This document shows, piece after piece, positions 8,570 to 20,985 of a stretch of DNA of 64,000 nucleotides. The stretch is from NCBI RefSeq assembly GCF_004135385.1, contig NZ_CP035493.1, forward strand, positions 3,477,440 through 3,541,439, given 5' to 3'. Position 1 is the first letter of the stretch. Every line of letters starts with the position of its first letter. The notes under the pieces are model-generated. The model saw only the letters and a program-made list of their open reading frames with translations, searched no databases and was not told where the DNA came from. The DNA is from Xylanimonas protaetiae (GTDB lineage Bacteria; Actinomycetota; Actinomycetes; Actinomycetales; Cellulomonadaceae). Both the position numbers and the translations under genes were made by a program.

Positions 8570-9678
8570 TGCCCTCCACCACCACGCCCGTCCGCCGCCG
8601 CGCGCGCTTCCACACCCTCCGGGTCGCGCAGGTGCGGCCCCTGACCAGCGACAGCGTCGAGGTCACGTTCGCCGTGCCGGACGCGCTGCACGGCGAGTTC
8701 GACTACGCGCCGGGCCAGTACGTCGCGCTGCGCGCCCACCTCGACGGGCACGAGGTGCGCCGCAGCTACTCGCTGTGCCGTCCGCCGGAGCCCGGGGCGC
8801 TCTCCGTGGCGATCAAGCGCGACGAGGGCGGCGTGTTCTCCACCTGGGCGAACGACGAGCTCACCGCGGGCACCGAGATCGACGTCATGAGCCCACAGGG
8901 CACGTTCACCAGCACCCTCAACGACCTCGGCGGCAAGCACCTGGCCGGCATCGCCGCCGGCTCGGGCATCACCCCGCTCATGGCGCTCGTGCGCACCACC
9001 CTGGAGTCGTCGCCGACCGCGCGCGTGTCCCTCGTCTACGCCAACCGCTCGTCGCTCGACGTGATGTTCCTCGAGGAGCTGGCCGACCTCAAGGACCGCT
9101 TCCCCACCCGCTTCGCGCTGCACCACGTGCTCACGCGCGAGCAGCGCACCGCCCCCCTGCTCTCGGGCCGCCTCGACGGCGAGCGCCTCGACGCCGTCCT
9201 GCACGGCCTGGTCCGCCCGCAGACGGTCGACGAGTGGTTCCTGTGCGGCCCGATCGGCCTGGTGCAGACCACCCGCGAGGCCCTCGACCGCGCCGGCGTC
9301 GACCCCGCGCACGTGCGCTACGAGCTCTTCACCACGGGCGAGCCCGGCGGCGGTCCGCGCCGCGCCGCGCCCGCGACGACGCCCGACGACGGCGCCCGGT
9401 TCACCATCGACTTCACGCTCGACGGGCAGTCCGCCCGGGTCGAGACGCCCGTCGACGCGCACGAGTCGATCCTCGACGCCGCGCTGCGCGTCCGCCCCGA
9501 CACCCCGTTCGCCTGCGCGGGCGGCGTCTGCGGCACGTGCCGCGCCCGCGTCATCGAGGGCAGCGTGCAGATGAAGGAGAACTACGCGCTCGAACCCGAC
9601 GAGATCGAACGCGGCTACGTGCTCACCTGCCAGTCCCGCCCGACGACACCGTGCGTCGTCGTCGACTACGACGCGTGA
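8569..9678 (+). CDS. paaE: Phenylacetyl-CoA epoxidase reductase subunit E
   Basis: A 369-residue flavoprotein reductase that feeds electrons from NAD(P)H to PaaA. In order: FAD-binding domain with RSYSLC, nucleotide-binding domain with GSGITPLMA, a short linker, and a C-terminal plant-type [2Fe-2S] ferredoxin domain with CAGGVCGTC and a fourth cysteine in YVLTCQ. ATG 8569 overlaps the paaD stop. Domain order and length match complete PaaE. Confidence 0.93.
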   Translation: MPSTTTPVRRRARFHTLRVAQVRPLTSDSVEVTFAVPDALHGEFDYAPGQYVALRAHLDGHEVRRSYSLCRPPEPGALSVAIKRDEGGVFSTWANDELTAGTEIDVMSPQGTFTSTLNDLGGKHLAGIAAGSGITPLMALVRTTLESSPTARVSLVYANRSSLDVMFLEELADLKDRFPTRFALHHVLTREQRTAPLLSGRLDGERLDAVLHGLVRPQTVDEWFLCGPIGLVQTTREALDRAGVDPAHVRYELFTTGEPGGGPRRAAPATTPDDGARFTIDFTLDGQSARVETPVDAHESILDAALRVRPDTPFACAGGVCGTCRARVIEGSVQMKENYALEPDEIERGYVLTCQSRPTTPCVVVDYDA

Positions 9679-9685
9679 GGTCCCG

Positions 9686-10474
9686 ATGATCCGGTCCACG
9701 ATCGACGACGACGTCGCCGAGATCGTCCTCGACGCCCCCGGCCGCCTCAACGCGCTCGACGAGGACGGGCTCGCCGAGCTCGACGAGGCCGTCGCCGAGG
9801 CGAGGCGTGCGCGCGCGCGAGCCCTGCTGCTGCGCGGCGAGGGCCGGGCGTTCTGCGCCGGGCGCGACGTCTCCGCCGTCGACCCCGCGACCGACGACGC
9901 GCTCGGGTTCCTCGCCGGCCGCGTCGCGCCCGTCATGCGGCACCTGGCCGACTTCCCCGCCCCGACGTACGCCGTCGCGCACGGCGCCTGCCTCGGCGTC
10001 GGCCTCGGGCTGCTCATCGCGGCCGACGTCGTCCTCGTCGCCGACGACGCCAAGATCGGCTCGCCCTTCGCCGGGCTCGGCGCCACGCTCGACTCCGGCG
10101 GGCACGCCCTGTTCTACGAGCGGCTCGGCGCCCACCGCACGCTCGACCTCATCTACTCCGGGCGCTTGATGACCGGTGCCGAGGCCGTCGCGGCCGGCCT
10201 GTTCTCGCGGGTGCTGCCCGCCGGCACCGTGCTGGACGAGGCGCGCGCCGCCGCACGAGCGGCGGCGTCGGGGCCCACGCAGGCCTTCGTCGCGAGCAAG
10301 CGCCTCGTGGCGTCGCTGCGCGACCAGCGGCTCGGGCTGTGGGAGTCGATGGACGCCGAGAACCGCGCACAGGCCGTCCTCTCGGGGACCGACGACTACC
10401 GCGAGGGCTTCGCGGCGTTCCAGGCGAAGCGCAGGCCGGAGTTCTCGGGGCGCGCGACGGCGGGTGGCGTGTAG
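9686..10474 (+). CDS. paaG: Enoyl-CoA isomerase/hydratase, probable 1,2-epoxyphenylacetyl-CoA isomerase
   Basis: A 262-residue crotonase-fold protein. The oxyanion-hole segments GRAFCAGRDVSA and HGACLGVGLGLLIAADVV are present. At the second catalytic position it has LDSGG, i.e. aspartate in the place used by PaaG isomerases, instead of a hydratase glutamate, so the epoxide-to-oxepin isomerase is favoured over PaaF hydratase. It starts 7 bp after paaE with GAGGT upstream and is the last gene of the operon before the CRISPR array. Confidence 0.78.
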   Translation: MIRSTIDDDVAEIVLDAPGRLNALDEDGLAELDEAVAEARRARARALLLRGEGRAFCAGRDVSAVDPATDDALGFLAGRVAPVMRHLADFPAPTYAVAHGACLGVGLGLLIAADVVLVADDAKIGSPFAGLGATLDSGGHALFYERLGAHRTLDLIYSGRLMTGAEAVAAGLFSRVLPAGTVLDEARAAARAAASGPTQAFVASKRLVASLRDQRLGLWESMDAENRAQAVLSGTDDYREGFAAFQAKRRPEFSGRATAGGV

Positions 10475-10601
10475 GGCGGTGTGCCCGCGGGCGGCGGGAG
10501 GGGCGCGGCCTGTGTCTGCTGGGACCAGGAAGCCAACGATCGCGACTGCTGCACGGATAGATGACTGGCTTGTGGTGCCGAGGGTCAACCGGTCGACGGT
10601 C

Positions 10602-13600
10602 GGCTCCCCCCCCGCCTACGCGGGGACCACTCGTTCGCGCAGATGGAACTGGACACCATCAAGGGCTCACCCCCGCCTACGCAGGGACCACCCCGTCACG
10701 CAGTCCGCGCAGACGTACGACGACGGCTCACCCCCGCCTACGCGGGGACCACCCGTGGGCGCAGCCGGTCGCGACCGCGCCGACGGGCTCACCCCCGTCT
10801 ACGCGGGGACCACCCGTCGATGCGGTGCACCGGCCACATGTCGGCGGACTCACCCCCGCCTACGCGGGGACCACGCTCTTGATGCTCACGGGGAGCTCCC
10901 ATCGGTGGGCTCACCCCCGCCTACGCGGGGACCACGCCTGCTCACCGGTCAGGCCGAGCGCGGCGAAGGGCTCACCCCCCGCCTACGCGGGGACCACGCC
11001 GGCACCATGATCCGCCGCCACATCAACGGCGGCTCACCCCCGCCTACGCGGGGACCACTGGCGGCTCCTGCTGGCTCGCGCCTCGGGGTCCGGCTCGCGC
11101 CCGCCTACGCGGGGACCACCCAGCGCATGACCGGGTTGCCGCCGTGGCGCAGGGCTCACCCCCGCCTACGCGGGGACCACACCGTCGCTGACGCGAAGGT
11201 CCTCGCGCCCTGGGGCTCACCCCCGCCTACGCGGGGACCACGAACGCCCCGGGGGATGCACGGCCCGCGGGGCGGGCTCACCCCCGCCTACGCGGGGACC
11301 ACAACAACCTCGAGCTGCCCGTGCGTCAGTCAGTACGTCGGCTCACCCCCGCCTACGCGGGGACCACGACGGGTTGGTGTCGTTGTCGAGGTCGGCGCGG
11401 GGCTCACCCCCGCCTACGCGGGGACCACGACGGGTTGGTGTCGTTGTCGAGGTCGGCGCGGGGCTCACCCCCGCCTACGCGGGGACCACGGGCACCACAT
11501 CGAGACCACTGGCATGGGGCTCACCCCCGCCTACGCGGGGACCACCGCTGCTGGAGGGCGGCGACCATCTTGGACGGCGGCTCACCCCCGCCTACGCGGG
11601 GACCACGCCGTGCCCACCGCGGCGGCGCCGCACTACACGGGCTCACCCCCGCCTACGCGGGGACCACTCTCGGGTGGCCGGCACGGGCTGCGCCGGAGTC
11701 GGCTCACCCCCGCCTACGCGGGGACCACGGGCGCTCATGCGTCGTCTCCGGTCGAGAACGTGGCTCACCCCCGCCTACGCGGGGACCACCCGAGCCAGGG
11801 CCCGGCCGTGTGGGCGTAGACGGGCTCACCCCCGCCGACGCGGGGACCACCTGTGGTACTACGACCATTCCCACGGCAAGGAGGGCTCACCGCCTACGCG
11901 GGGACCACCCGCCGAGGCCGCGGCCCGCGACGATGATCGCGGGCTCACCCCCGCCTACGCGGGGACCACAGAGGGGGTTTCATGCATCACCTGGTGGCCG
12001 AGGGCTCACCCCCGCCTACGCGGGGACCACGCGGAGGCGTCGACCCAGGTCACCACGTTGTTGGGCTCACCCCCGCCTACGCGGGGACCACGCGGAGGCG
12101 TCGACCCAGGTCACCACGTTGTTGGGCTCACCCCCGCCTACGCGGGGACCACGCCCACGCCGAGGAAAGGGCTGGCGGCGTCACGGGCTCACCCCCCGCC
12201 TACGCGGGGACCACTGGACGGTGCTCTGGCCGAACGCGTTCGTCGCGGGCTCACCCCCGCCTACGCGGGGACCACGGCGGTGAAATACGGCTGCGGCTGA
12301 CCCCGACGGGCTCACCCCCGCCTACGCGGGGACCACTGCCCGCGCAGAGGAGCTCCGGCGGTCCACCACGGCTCACCCCCGCCTACGCGGGGACCACCCA
12401 CGCGCGGGAGCTCGGGCTCGGCTAAGAGCGGGCTCACCCCCGCCTACGCGGGGACCACGACCACGTCGCGGGCGAGCACCGCCACGCCACCGGCTCACCC
12501 CCGCCTACGCGGGGACCACCACCGCGGCGTCGCCTACCTGCTCGACAGCGGGGGCTCACCCCCGCCTACGCGGGGACCACACCGCGCGCCCGGCCCGCTT
12601 GGTCACCTGGGCGGGCTCACCCCCGCCTACGCGGGGACCACGCTGCGGCGCTGACTCGCAACTCGGACACCTCGGGCTCACCCCCGCCTACGCGGGGACC
12701 ACGGCACGTCGAACTCGTGCCCGGTCTCGGTGTCCGGCTCACCCCCGCCTACGCGGGGACCACTCACCGCGGCCAAGTCAGTGCTCTGGGACGAGGGGCT
12801 CACCCCCGCCTACGCGGGGACCACTCGTCGGTGAGCCGACCATGTGCGAGGACATCGGGCTCACCCCCGCCTACGCGGGGACCACACGAGCTGCGCGTCG
12901 AAGCGACGCTCGCGCCCGGGCTCACCCCCGCCTACGCGGGGACCACTCCGGGACTCGGGTGCCCCTCGTGGCCGAAGGCGGCTCACCCCCGCCTACGCGG
13001 GGACCACTCAGGTCCGTCCGGCTTCGACCAGGCGCCCCCGGGCTCACCCCGCCTACGCGGGGACCACAGGTCGATGACCTACGTCGTCGTCTGGCCGGCG
13101 GGCTCACCCCCGCCTACGCGGGGACCACTTGTGCGCGGTCGCCGCGTTCGCCGCCGTACTGGGCTCACCCCCGCCTACGCGGGGACCACGAGCTTGACCT
13201 TCGCCTCGGCGAACCGGTCGCCGGCTCACCCCCGCCTACGCGGGGACCACCACGCCTGGTAGCTGCGGATCCGGTTGGGAAGGGGCTCACCCCCGCCTAC
13301 GCGGGGACCACTGTTCCTGCACGGCGACGTTCCTCGCCGTGGACGGCTCACCCCCGCCTACGCGGGGACCACGCGATGTCCTCGCGCGACCACTCGTGCC
13401 CGTCGGGCTCACCCCCGCCTACGCGGGGACCACACCTGGGCGACCTCTGCGCGCCGCAGACCCGAGGGCTCACCCCCGCCTACGCGGGGACCACTCGGTC
13501 ACGATCCCGGACGACCTGTCCGGGATGGGCTCACCCCCGCCTACGCGGGGACCACCGCCTGGCCGTCGTCGTCGCTGAGGTGGTTCGGGGCTCACCCCCG

Positions 13601-16600
13601 CCTACGCGGGGACCACGCCTGGTAGCTGTGCGGGGAGGCGGGATCCTCGGGCTCACCCCCGCCTACGCGGGGACCACCAGGCGGGGGACGAAGACCTGGC
13701 GGACGAGGGCGGCTCACCCCCGCCTACGCGGGGACCACGCCGCAACGTGATCGGTGCCCCCTGGTCCGTGAGGCTCACCCCCGCCTACGCGGGGACCACT
13801 CGGTCGCAAGGACCTTCTGCGCGGCGATCTTCGGCTCACCCCCGCCTACGCGGGGACCACGCCGGTGAGGGCCGCCCTGTCGGCGCTCGCCGCCGGCTCA
13901 CCCCCGCCTACGCGGGGACCACGACGACGTCACGACCCCCGGCCACCGCGTCGACGGCTCACCCCCGCCTACGCGGGGACCACACCGGGCGTCCGTCGTT
14001 GTCGACCTTCGAGAAGGGCTCACCCCCGCCTACGCGGGGACCACGCGGTCTCGTTCTCCGGTGACCGGTTCATGACGGGCTCACCCCCGCCTACGCGGGG
14101 ACCACGACGTGTCGATGACCGGGTTCACCCTGAACCTGGGCTCACCCCCGCCTACGCGGGGACCACCTCGAGGACGTCCACGCCTACGACGCCAACCTGG
14201 GCTCACCCCCGCCTACGCGGGGACCACGGCGGCCGCGCCCGCCAAGGCGAGCCCGACGGGGGCTCACCCCCGCCTACGCGGGGACCACGGAGACGATGCT
14301 CGGAATCGACATCGAGAGCTCGGGCTCACCCCGCCTACGCGGGGACCACCGCCGCCGGCGCGGGCGATCGCCTGGGTCTGCGGGCTCACCCCCGCCTACG
14401 CGGGGACCACTCGATGCCTGCGGTGATCTCGTCGAACTGCTCGGGCTCACCCCCGCCTACGCGGGGACCACTCCATCCGGCGCCACGGCCGCGTCCCTTG
14501 CATGGGCTCACCCCCGCCTACGCGGGGACCACACGGTGCCCATGTCGACGACGTCGCGGAAGGTGGGCTCACCCCCGCCTACGCGGGGACCACTGCCGTG
14601 CGGTCTGCGCGGACCCGTCCACCGGGGGCTCACCCCCGCCTACGCGGGGACCACCCCGTGCCCTGCAGGTCGGGTTCGCCCCAGTAGGGCTCACCCCCGC
14701 CTACGCGGGGACCACGCCTTGACCGCCGACTTGGAGCGGTTGAACGCGGGCTCACCCCCGCCTACGCGGGGACCACTCTCGACCGACCCCGACGCCGGAG
14801 CCACACGACGGCTCACCCCCGCCTACGCGGGGACCACCCGGCCCCGCCCGCTCCTGCGCCGGCGCCCGCGGGCTCACCCCCGCCTACGCGGGGACCACCA
14901 CGACGTCGGGGGCGTCGTGCGGGGTGCGATGGGCTCACCCCCGCCTACGCGGGGACCACGTGGTGACGATCTCGGCCGCGTCGGACGAGGCGGGCTCACC
15001 CCCGCCTACGCGGGGACCACGACGGCCAGATCGTCGTCCCGGACCTCAGCCTGGGCTCACCCCCGCCTACGCGGGGACCACCCCGGCGTTCACGGAAGTG
15101 AACACAGCGCAAGAGGCTCACCCCCGCCTACGCGGGGACCACGCCATGGCGTTGAGCTCCGTGGGCGCGGGCGACGGCTCACCCCCGCCTACGCGGGGAC
15201 CACGTACAGCTGCGCACCGAGGGCAAGCGCGACGCCGGCTCACCCCCGCCTACGCGGGGACCACACCGCGGTGGTGGCGGCCTGCATCAGCTTCAGCGGC
15301 TCACCCCCGCCTACGCGGGGACCACTACCCGGCGATCGTCGTCGAGAACGTGCCCGAGGGCTCACCCCCGCCTACGCGGGGACCACTGTCCTCTAGCAAC
15401 TCCGCTAGGTAGTCGTCGAGGGCTCACCCCCGCCTACGCGGGGACCACACCGACCCGAAGTACGTCTGGCACGAGCGGCAGGGCTCACCCCCGCCTACGC
15501 GGGGGCCACGTGCTGCACACGACCGCGACGGGGCAGACGGTGGGCTCACCCCCGCCTACGCGGGGACCACTGGCCCGGCGTCACGTCCTGGCTGCACGCG
15601 AAGGGTTCACCCCCGCCTACGCGGGGACCACGGCGCCGTCTGGCTGATCGTCGCGGCGAGGGTGGGCTCACCCCCGCCTACGCGGGGACCACGTAGGTGG
15701 GGATGGCGAGGATCACGCAGGCGGCGGCTCACCCCCGCCTACGCGGGGACCACGCGCGCGAGTCCAGCGCGGCGGACTCGAGGTACGGCTCACCCCCGCC
15801 TACGCGGGGACCACCGTGGCAGCAGCTCCAGCACCTCACTTCCATGCGGCTCACCCCCGCCTACGCGGGGACCACGCCGTGATCGACGCGGCGGCCGGTG
15901 GCTGGCTGGGCTCACCCCCGCCTACGCGGGGACCACGGCGACGTCGATGACGCCGCCATCGTCGAGCGCGGCTCACCCCCGCCTACGCGGGGACCACCGG
16001 TACTCGCGGCCGACCAGCAACGGCTGGTGCGGCTCACCCCCGCCTACGCGGGGACCACGACTTCGTCAGGACCTTGCGCAGGTCGCGGATCGGCTCACCC
16101 CCGCCTACGCGGGGACCACCTGGCAGGTAGGCGTCGTCACCGTCGCGTGCGGGGCTCACCCCCGCCTACGCGGGGACCACTACGGGTTCGTGACGTCCGG
16201 CGCCGCGGGCGCCGGCTCACCCCCGCCTACGCGGGGACCACACGCAAGGCCCGGACCACACCAGTGGCCGGGCCGGCTCACCCCCGCCTACGCGGGGACC
16301 ACGCGCAGAACTGGCCGGTGCGGTAGACGGCGTTGGGCTCACCCCCGCCTACGCGGGGACCACCTTGTGTCTCTTGACGCTAAGGGCTAAGCCCGCGGCT
16401 CACCCCCGCCTACGCGGGGACCACCTAATCCACTGGGTGCGACCGTTCAGCGGGGAGGGCTCACCCCCGCCTACGCGGGGACCACGTGGCGGGTCACGAT
16501 GGTGTGGCCATAGACCTTGGGCTCACCCCCGCCTACGCGGGGACCACGCCCGCTGGAGCGCCGAGATCGTGTCCGGGCCAACCGGCTCACCCCCGCCTAC

Positions 16601-19600
16601 GCGGGGACCACTTCTTCCGTCCATAGAAATGGAAACCTCGCCTCGGCTCACCCCCGCCTACGCGGGGACCACGAGGCTGCCGGCGCGAAGGTCGAGGACG
16701 TCAACGGCTCACCCCCGCCTACGCGGGGACCACATCAAGGAGGCCATCGACCAGACCGGGGACACGGGCTCACCCCCGCCTACGCGGGGACCACGGACGC
16801 AGCCGGGGCGCGTGCCCAGGTGGCGGCGGCTCACCCCCGCCTACGCGGGGACCACCCGGCGCCGCCGCGACCGGCCAGCCGGGAGGCGGGCTCACCCCCG
16901 CCTACGCGGGGACCACGGTCACGGGCGCACCTCCGGAGCTGGGTGGGGGGCTCACCCCCGCCTACGCGGGGACCACGATGTCACCTACCACCACGCGTGG
17001 GCGGCCCAGGGCTCACCCCCGCCTACGCGGGGACCACACCGCGGCGAGCACACCGAACCAGGTCAGCGGGGGCTCACCCCCGCCTACGCGGGGACCACTG
17101 CTCGTTGTCGGTGCGGGTACACCCGTCCGGGGGCTCACCCCCGCCTACGCGGGGACCACCTGTTCACCGTGGTGTCCACGCTCGGCAACGCCGGCTCACC
17201 CCCCGCCTACGCGGGGACCACTCGCCCGCTCCGGCCGACGTCGACGTCGACGACGGCTCACCCCCGCCTACGCGGGGACCACGCTGACGGTCGCGCGTGG
17301 GCCGAGCGCCACGGGGGCTCACCCCCGCCTACGCGGGGACCACGAAGTTGTCGGTGCCGAGCTTGAGGGTGGCGTCGGCTCACCCCCGCCTACGCGGGGA
17401 CCACAGCTTGAGGTTGAGATCGAGAAGAACGATGAGAGGCTCACCCCCGCCTACGCGGGGACCACGCAGCCCGCGCAGGGGTGCGCGCGGGCCGCGACGG
17501 CTCACCCCCGCCTACGCGGGGACCACGCGATCATCGCGGCCGCGTACTGGATCGCGTCCGGCTCACCCCCGCCTACGCGGGGACCACTACCTCTCCCCCG
17601 CCGGCTCGACGTCGCACGAGGGCTCACCCCCGCCTACGCGGGGACCACGCGGGCTGCGCGTCGACCTGCCGCCAGACCTCGGGCTCACCCCCGCCTACGC
17701 GGGGACCACTCCAGCACCATCAATGCAACGCACACGTGGTTGGGCTCACCCCCGCCTACGCGGGCACCACGCCGCCGGTACTGCCCGCGAAGCCGCCGCA
17801 TCGGGCTCACCCCCGCCTACGCGGGGACCACGCGGGCGGCCACACCTGCGTGCCGTCGGCGGCCGGCTCACCCCCGCCTACGCGGGGACCACGCTAGGTC
17901 CCTCCGATCGCACGGAGAGACCTAGGGCTCACCCCCGCCTACGCGGGGACCACTCGTGCTCCAGCCCGCCGTCCTTGACCAGCGTCGGCTCACCCCCGCC
18001 TACGCGGGGACCACACTGATCCCGTCCTGGGGCGCCCACGCGCCCGGGGCTCACCCCCGCCTACGCGGGGACCACAAGGCCAACATCCTCGCGAGCTTGG
18101 ACATCCGGGGCTCACCCCCGCCTACGCGGGGACCACCCCGTCGCCGCCTCAAGCGGTGGCGGGGGGCGTGGCTCACCCCCGCCTACGCGGGGACCACTCG
18201 CGAACGTGACGCACGCGCTCGGACCGGCCGGGCTCACCCCCGCCTACGCGGGGACCACGCGCCGCCGAGCTCGAGGGGCAGGCCCTCGTCGGGCTCACCC
18301 CCGCCTACGCGGGGACCACGGCAGCTTGCAGTAGCGCATCGTCGTCTCCGGCGGCTCACCCCCGCCTACGCGGGGACCACGCCCGCAAGGCCGAGGAGAC
18401 CTACCTCGCCACCGGCTCACCCCCGCCTACGCGGGGACCACCTCGTCGTCTCCCGGCTCGTGGTCCGCATCCCCGGCTCACCCCCGCCTACGCGGGGACC
18501 ACGTGAACGCGATCACCAGGGCGGACGGGTCCGGGGGCTCACCCCCGCCTACGCGGGGACCACAACCTGCTGCCCACCCCTGACGCGGAGGTCTGGGGCT
18601 CACCCCCGCCTACGCGGGGACCACACCGCCGGCATCCCGCTCGGCGCCCCGGTCTACGGCTCACCCCCGCCTACGCGGGGACCACGAGTACGGCTTCGTC
18701 CTGACCGACGCCGAGGAGGGCTCACCCCCGCCTACGCGGGGACCACTGCCGCACGAGGGCGGCGAGGTTCAGGTGGTGCGGCTCACCCCCGCCTACGCGG
18801 GGACCACTGGAGGCGGGTGTCGGACGGCAACCCGTGCGCGGGCTCACCCCCGCCTACGCGGGGACCACAAGCCGTGGCGGGCACCGATGCGGATGCGCAG
18901 GGGCTCACCCCCGCCTACGCGGGGACCACGCGCTGAACCTGCGCGACGGGATGCGCGAGCGAGGCTCACCCCCGCCTACGCGGGGACCACCGCGAGAACT
19001 ACGCCGACCTGTCCCTGGTCGACGGCTCACCCCCGCCTACGCGGGGACCACTTCTTGGCGGCGCGGAGGTTGGCGTTCTCGGAGGGCTCACCCCCGCCTA
19101 CGCGGGGACCACGTCCCGTTCGCGTCCCCGAACCCACCCAACTGGGGCTCACCCCCGCCTACGCGGGGACCACTCCGGGCAGGCCCGCTACCAGGTCGTC
19201 GCGGACGGCTCACCCCCGCCTACGCGGGGACCACTGCTCACTTCTGCTCCTGCGGGGCGTCGATGGGGGCTCACCCCCGCCTACGCGGGGACCACCGACC
19301 CGGCGCCGTGACCCGCAGGCCGGACCCGGGCTCACCCCCGCCTACGCGGGGACCACCCCGGGATCGCAGACCTACATGGGCGCCCCGCCGGCTCACCCCC
19401 GCCTACGCGGGGACCACATCGGCGCCAGGCAGCGCCGGCACGTGGACCGGGGCTCACCCCCGCCTACGCGGGGACCACATGTCCTGGACCCGAGCGACTG
19501 CTGCGGCCGAGGGCTCACCCCCGCCTACGCGGGGACCACATCGTCTACGGCTGGTACGTCTTCGTCGACCGCGGCTCACCCCCGCCTACGCGGGGACCAC

Positions 19601-20941
19601 GTTCCCCAGAGCGCGAGGTCGATGGGCTGGCCGGGCTCACCCCCGCCTACGCGGGGACCACTGGTCCGGCTTGTGGGTCGACGGGCAGGGCGCCGGCTCA
19701 CCCCCGCCTACGCGGGGACCACCTCAACATCGACTTCGCTGCGCCGAGCGACCTGGGCTCACCCCCGCCTACGCGGGGACCACGCACCGCCACCGAGCGC
19801 GGCCTGCACGAGCGCCGGCTCACCCCCGCCTACGCGGGGACCACTCGGCGTCGGACAGCTTGGGCACGGAGACCTGCGGCTCACCCCCGCCTACGCGGGG
19901 ACCACGCCTGCTCGCGGCCGGTGCCTCCATGCGCGGGGGCTCACCCCCGCCTACGCGGGGACCACGGGCTCGACGAGACTGCGGGCACGCTCGCGCTCGG
20001 CTCACCCCCGCCTACGCGGGGACCACGCTCACGGTGAACCGGGGGCAGGCGACGCCGGGGGCTCACCCCCGCCTACGCGGGGACCACAAGGAGATCTCCT
20101 GCTACCTGACGAGCGGCGGCGGCTCACCCCCGCCTACGCGGGGACCACGGCGAGACGGAGGACGGGGCCGCGCTGGCGTACGGCTCACCCCCGCCTACGC
20201 GGGGACCACCACCTGGCCCTGCGCGCGCTCGCCCCGGCCGGCGGCTCACCCCCGCCTACGCGGGGACCACTACCCGGCATCGTTGACCTGCTGTGTCCAG
20301 TACGGCTCACCCCCGCCTACGCGGGGACCACGACCCGTCCGACTCGACGCGGTAGAACGCATCCGGCTCACCCCCGCCTACGCGGGGACCACCTCGAGGC
20401 GCGGGCGTGGTCTGACGTGCCCCTCGGCTCACCCCCGCCTACGCGGGGACCACGCGTGGGTGCGCGGCGAACTTGCTCGCGGGGCGGGCTCACCCCCGCC
20501 TACGCGGGGACCACTGCACGATCTTGCCCAGCGGGTTGCCGATCGCCGGCTCACCCCCGCCTACGCGGGGACCACTGGTGCTCGGCGGCGGCCGCGGCCG
20601 CGGTGCGGGGCTCACCCCCGCCTACGCGGGGACCACATCTCGACGTCCGTGCGCGTCGGGCCCGGCAAGGGCTCACCCCCGCCTACGCGGGGACCACGAC
20701 GAGCGGTGCCGGGCCCCACCCATGCCACCGGGCTCACCCCCGCCTACGCGGGGACCACGCGGACCGGGCCCCGGAGAGCAGGGCGGCGAACGGCTCACCC
20801 CCGCCTACGCGGGGACCACTCGACCTGCGCCTGCGTCTGCCCGTGGGCGTAGGGCTCACCCCCGCCTACGCGGGGACCACGTCAGGTAGCGGGCCACGGT
20901 GTGCACGCCGGCGGGCTCACCCCCGCCTACGCGGGGACCAC
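10602..20941 (-). CRISPR. Type I-E CRISPR array, about 170 repeats
   Basis: A 28-bp repeat, reading GGCTCACCCCCG...CGGGGACCAC on the plus strand, recurs every 61 bp with 32-33-bp unique spacers for 10.3 kb; array length and period give about 170 repeats. The reverse complement (GTGGTCCCCGC-GTAG-GCGGGG-GTGAGCC) is the canonical I-E orientation with a 6-bp Cas6e hairpin, so transcription is on the minus strand, from the cas2 side. Degenerate repeats cluster at the low-coordinate end (10602-11110, also 11823 and 11884, the latter shortened), as expected for the oldest end, while the cas-proximal repeats are uniform. Sporadic variants occur at 13042, 14323, 15482, 15604, 17192 and 17762. Two spacers are duplicated in tandem near 11.4 and 12.1 kb. 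Open frames across this stretch are artefacts of the repeat. Confidence 0.99.
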
Positions 20942-20985
20942 ACTTCCTGACCAGCAAAGATACCCGCCAACCCCCGCTTGCGCCT
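20942..20985 (-). promoter_or_regulatory. CRISPR leader (short)
   Basis: The 44 bp between the last repeat and the cas2 stop are the leader position predicted by array orientation. On the minus strand the stretch ends in a more AT-rich segment with a TATCTT hexamer (20962-20957), a possible -10 box, without a convincing -35. The space is short for a leader, so leader or promoter functions may extend into the unusual 3' end of cas2. Confidence 0.5.

Noticed and set aside
10602-20941. Transcription of the array on the plus strand from the paaG side
   Set aside because: The repeat in that orientation would place the handle wrongly for Cas6e, degenerate repeats are on that side, and cas genes with the leader position are at the other end.
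10561-20950. Dozens of long plus-strand open frames encoding TPAYAGTT / GSPPPTRGP / AHPRLRGDH repeats
   Set aside because: They are translations of the CRISPR repeat in three frames; the 61-bp period cycles the frame and the repeat has no stop codon. Not proteins.
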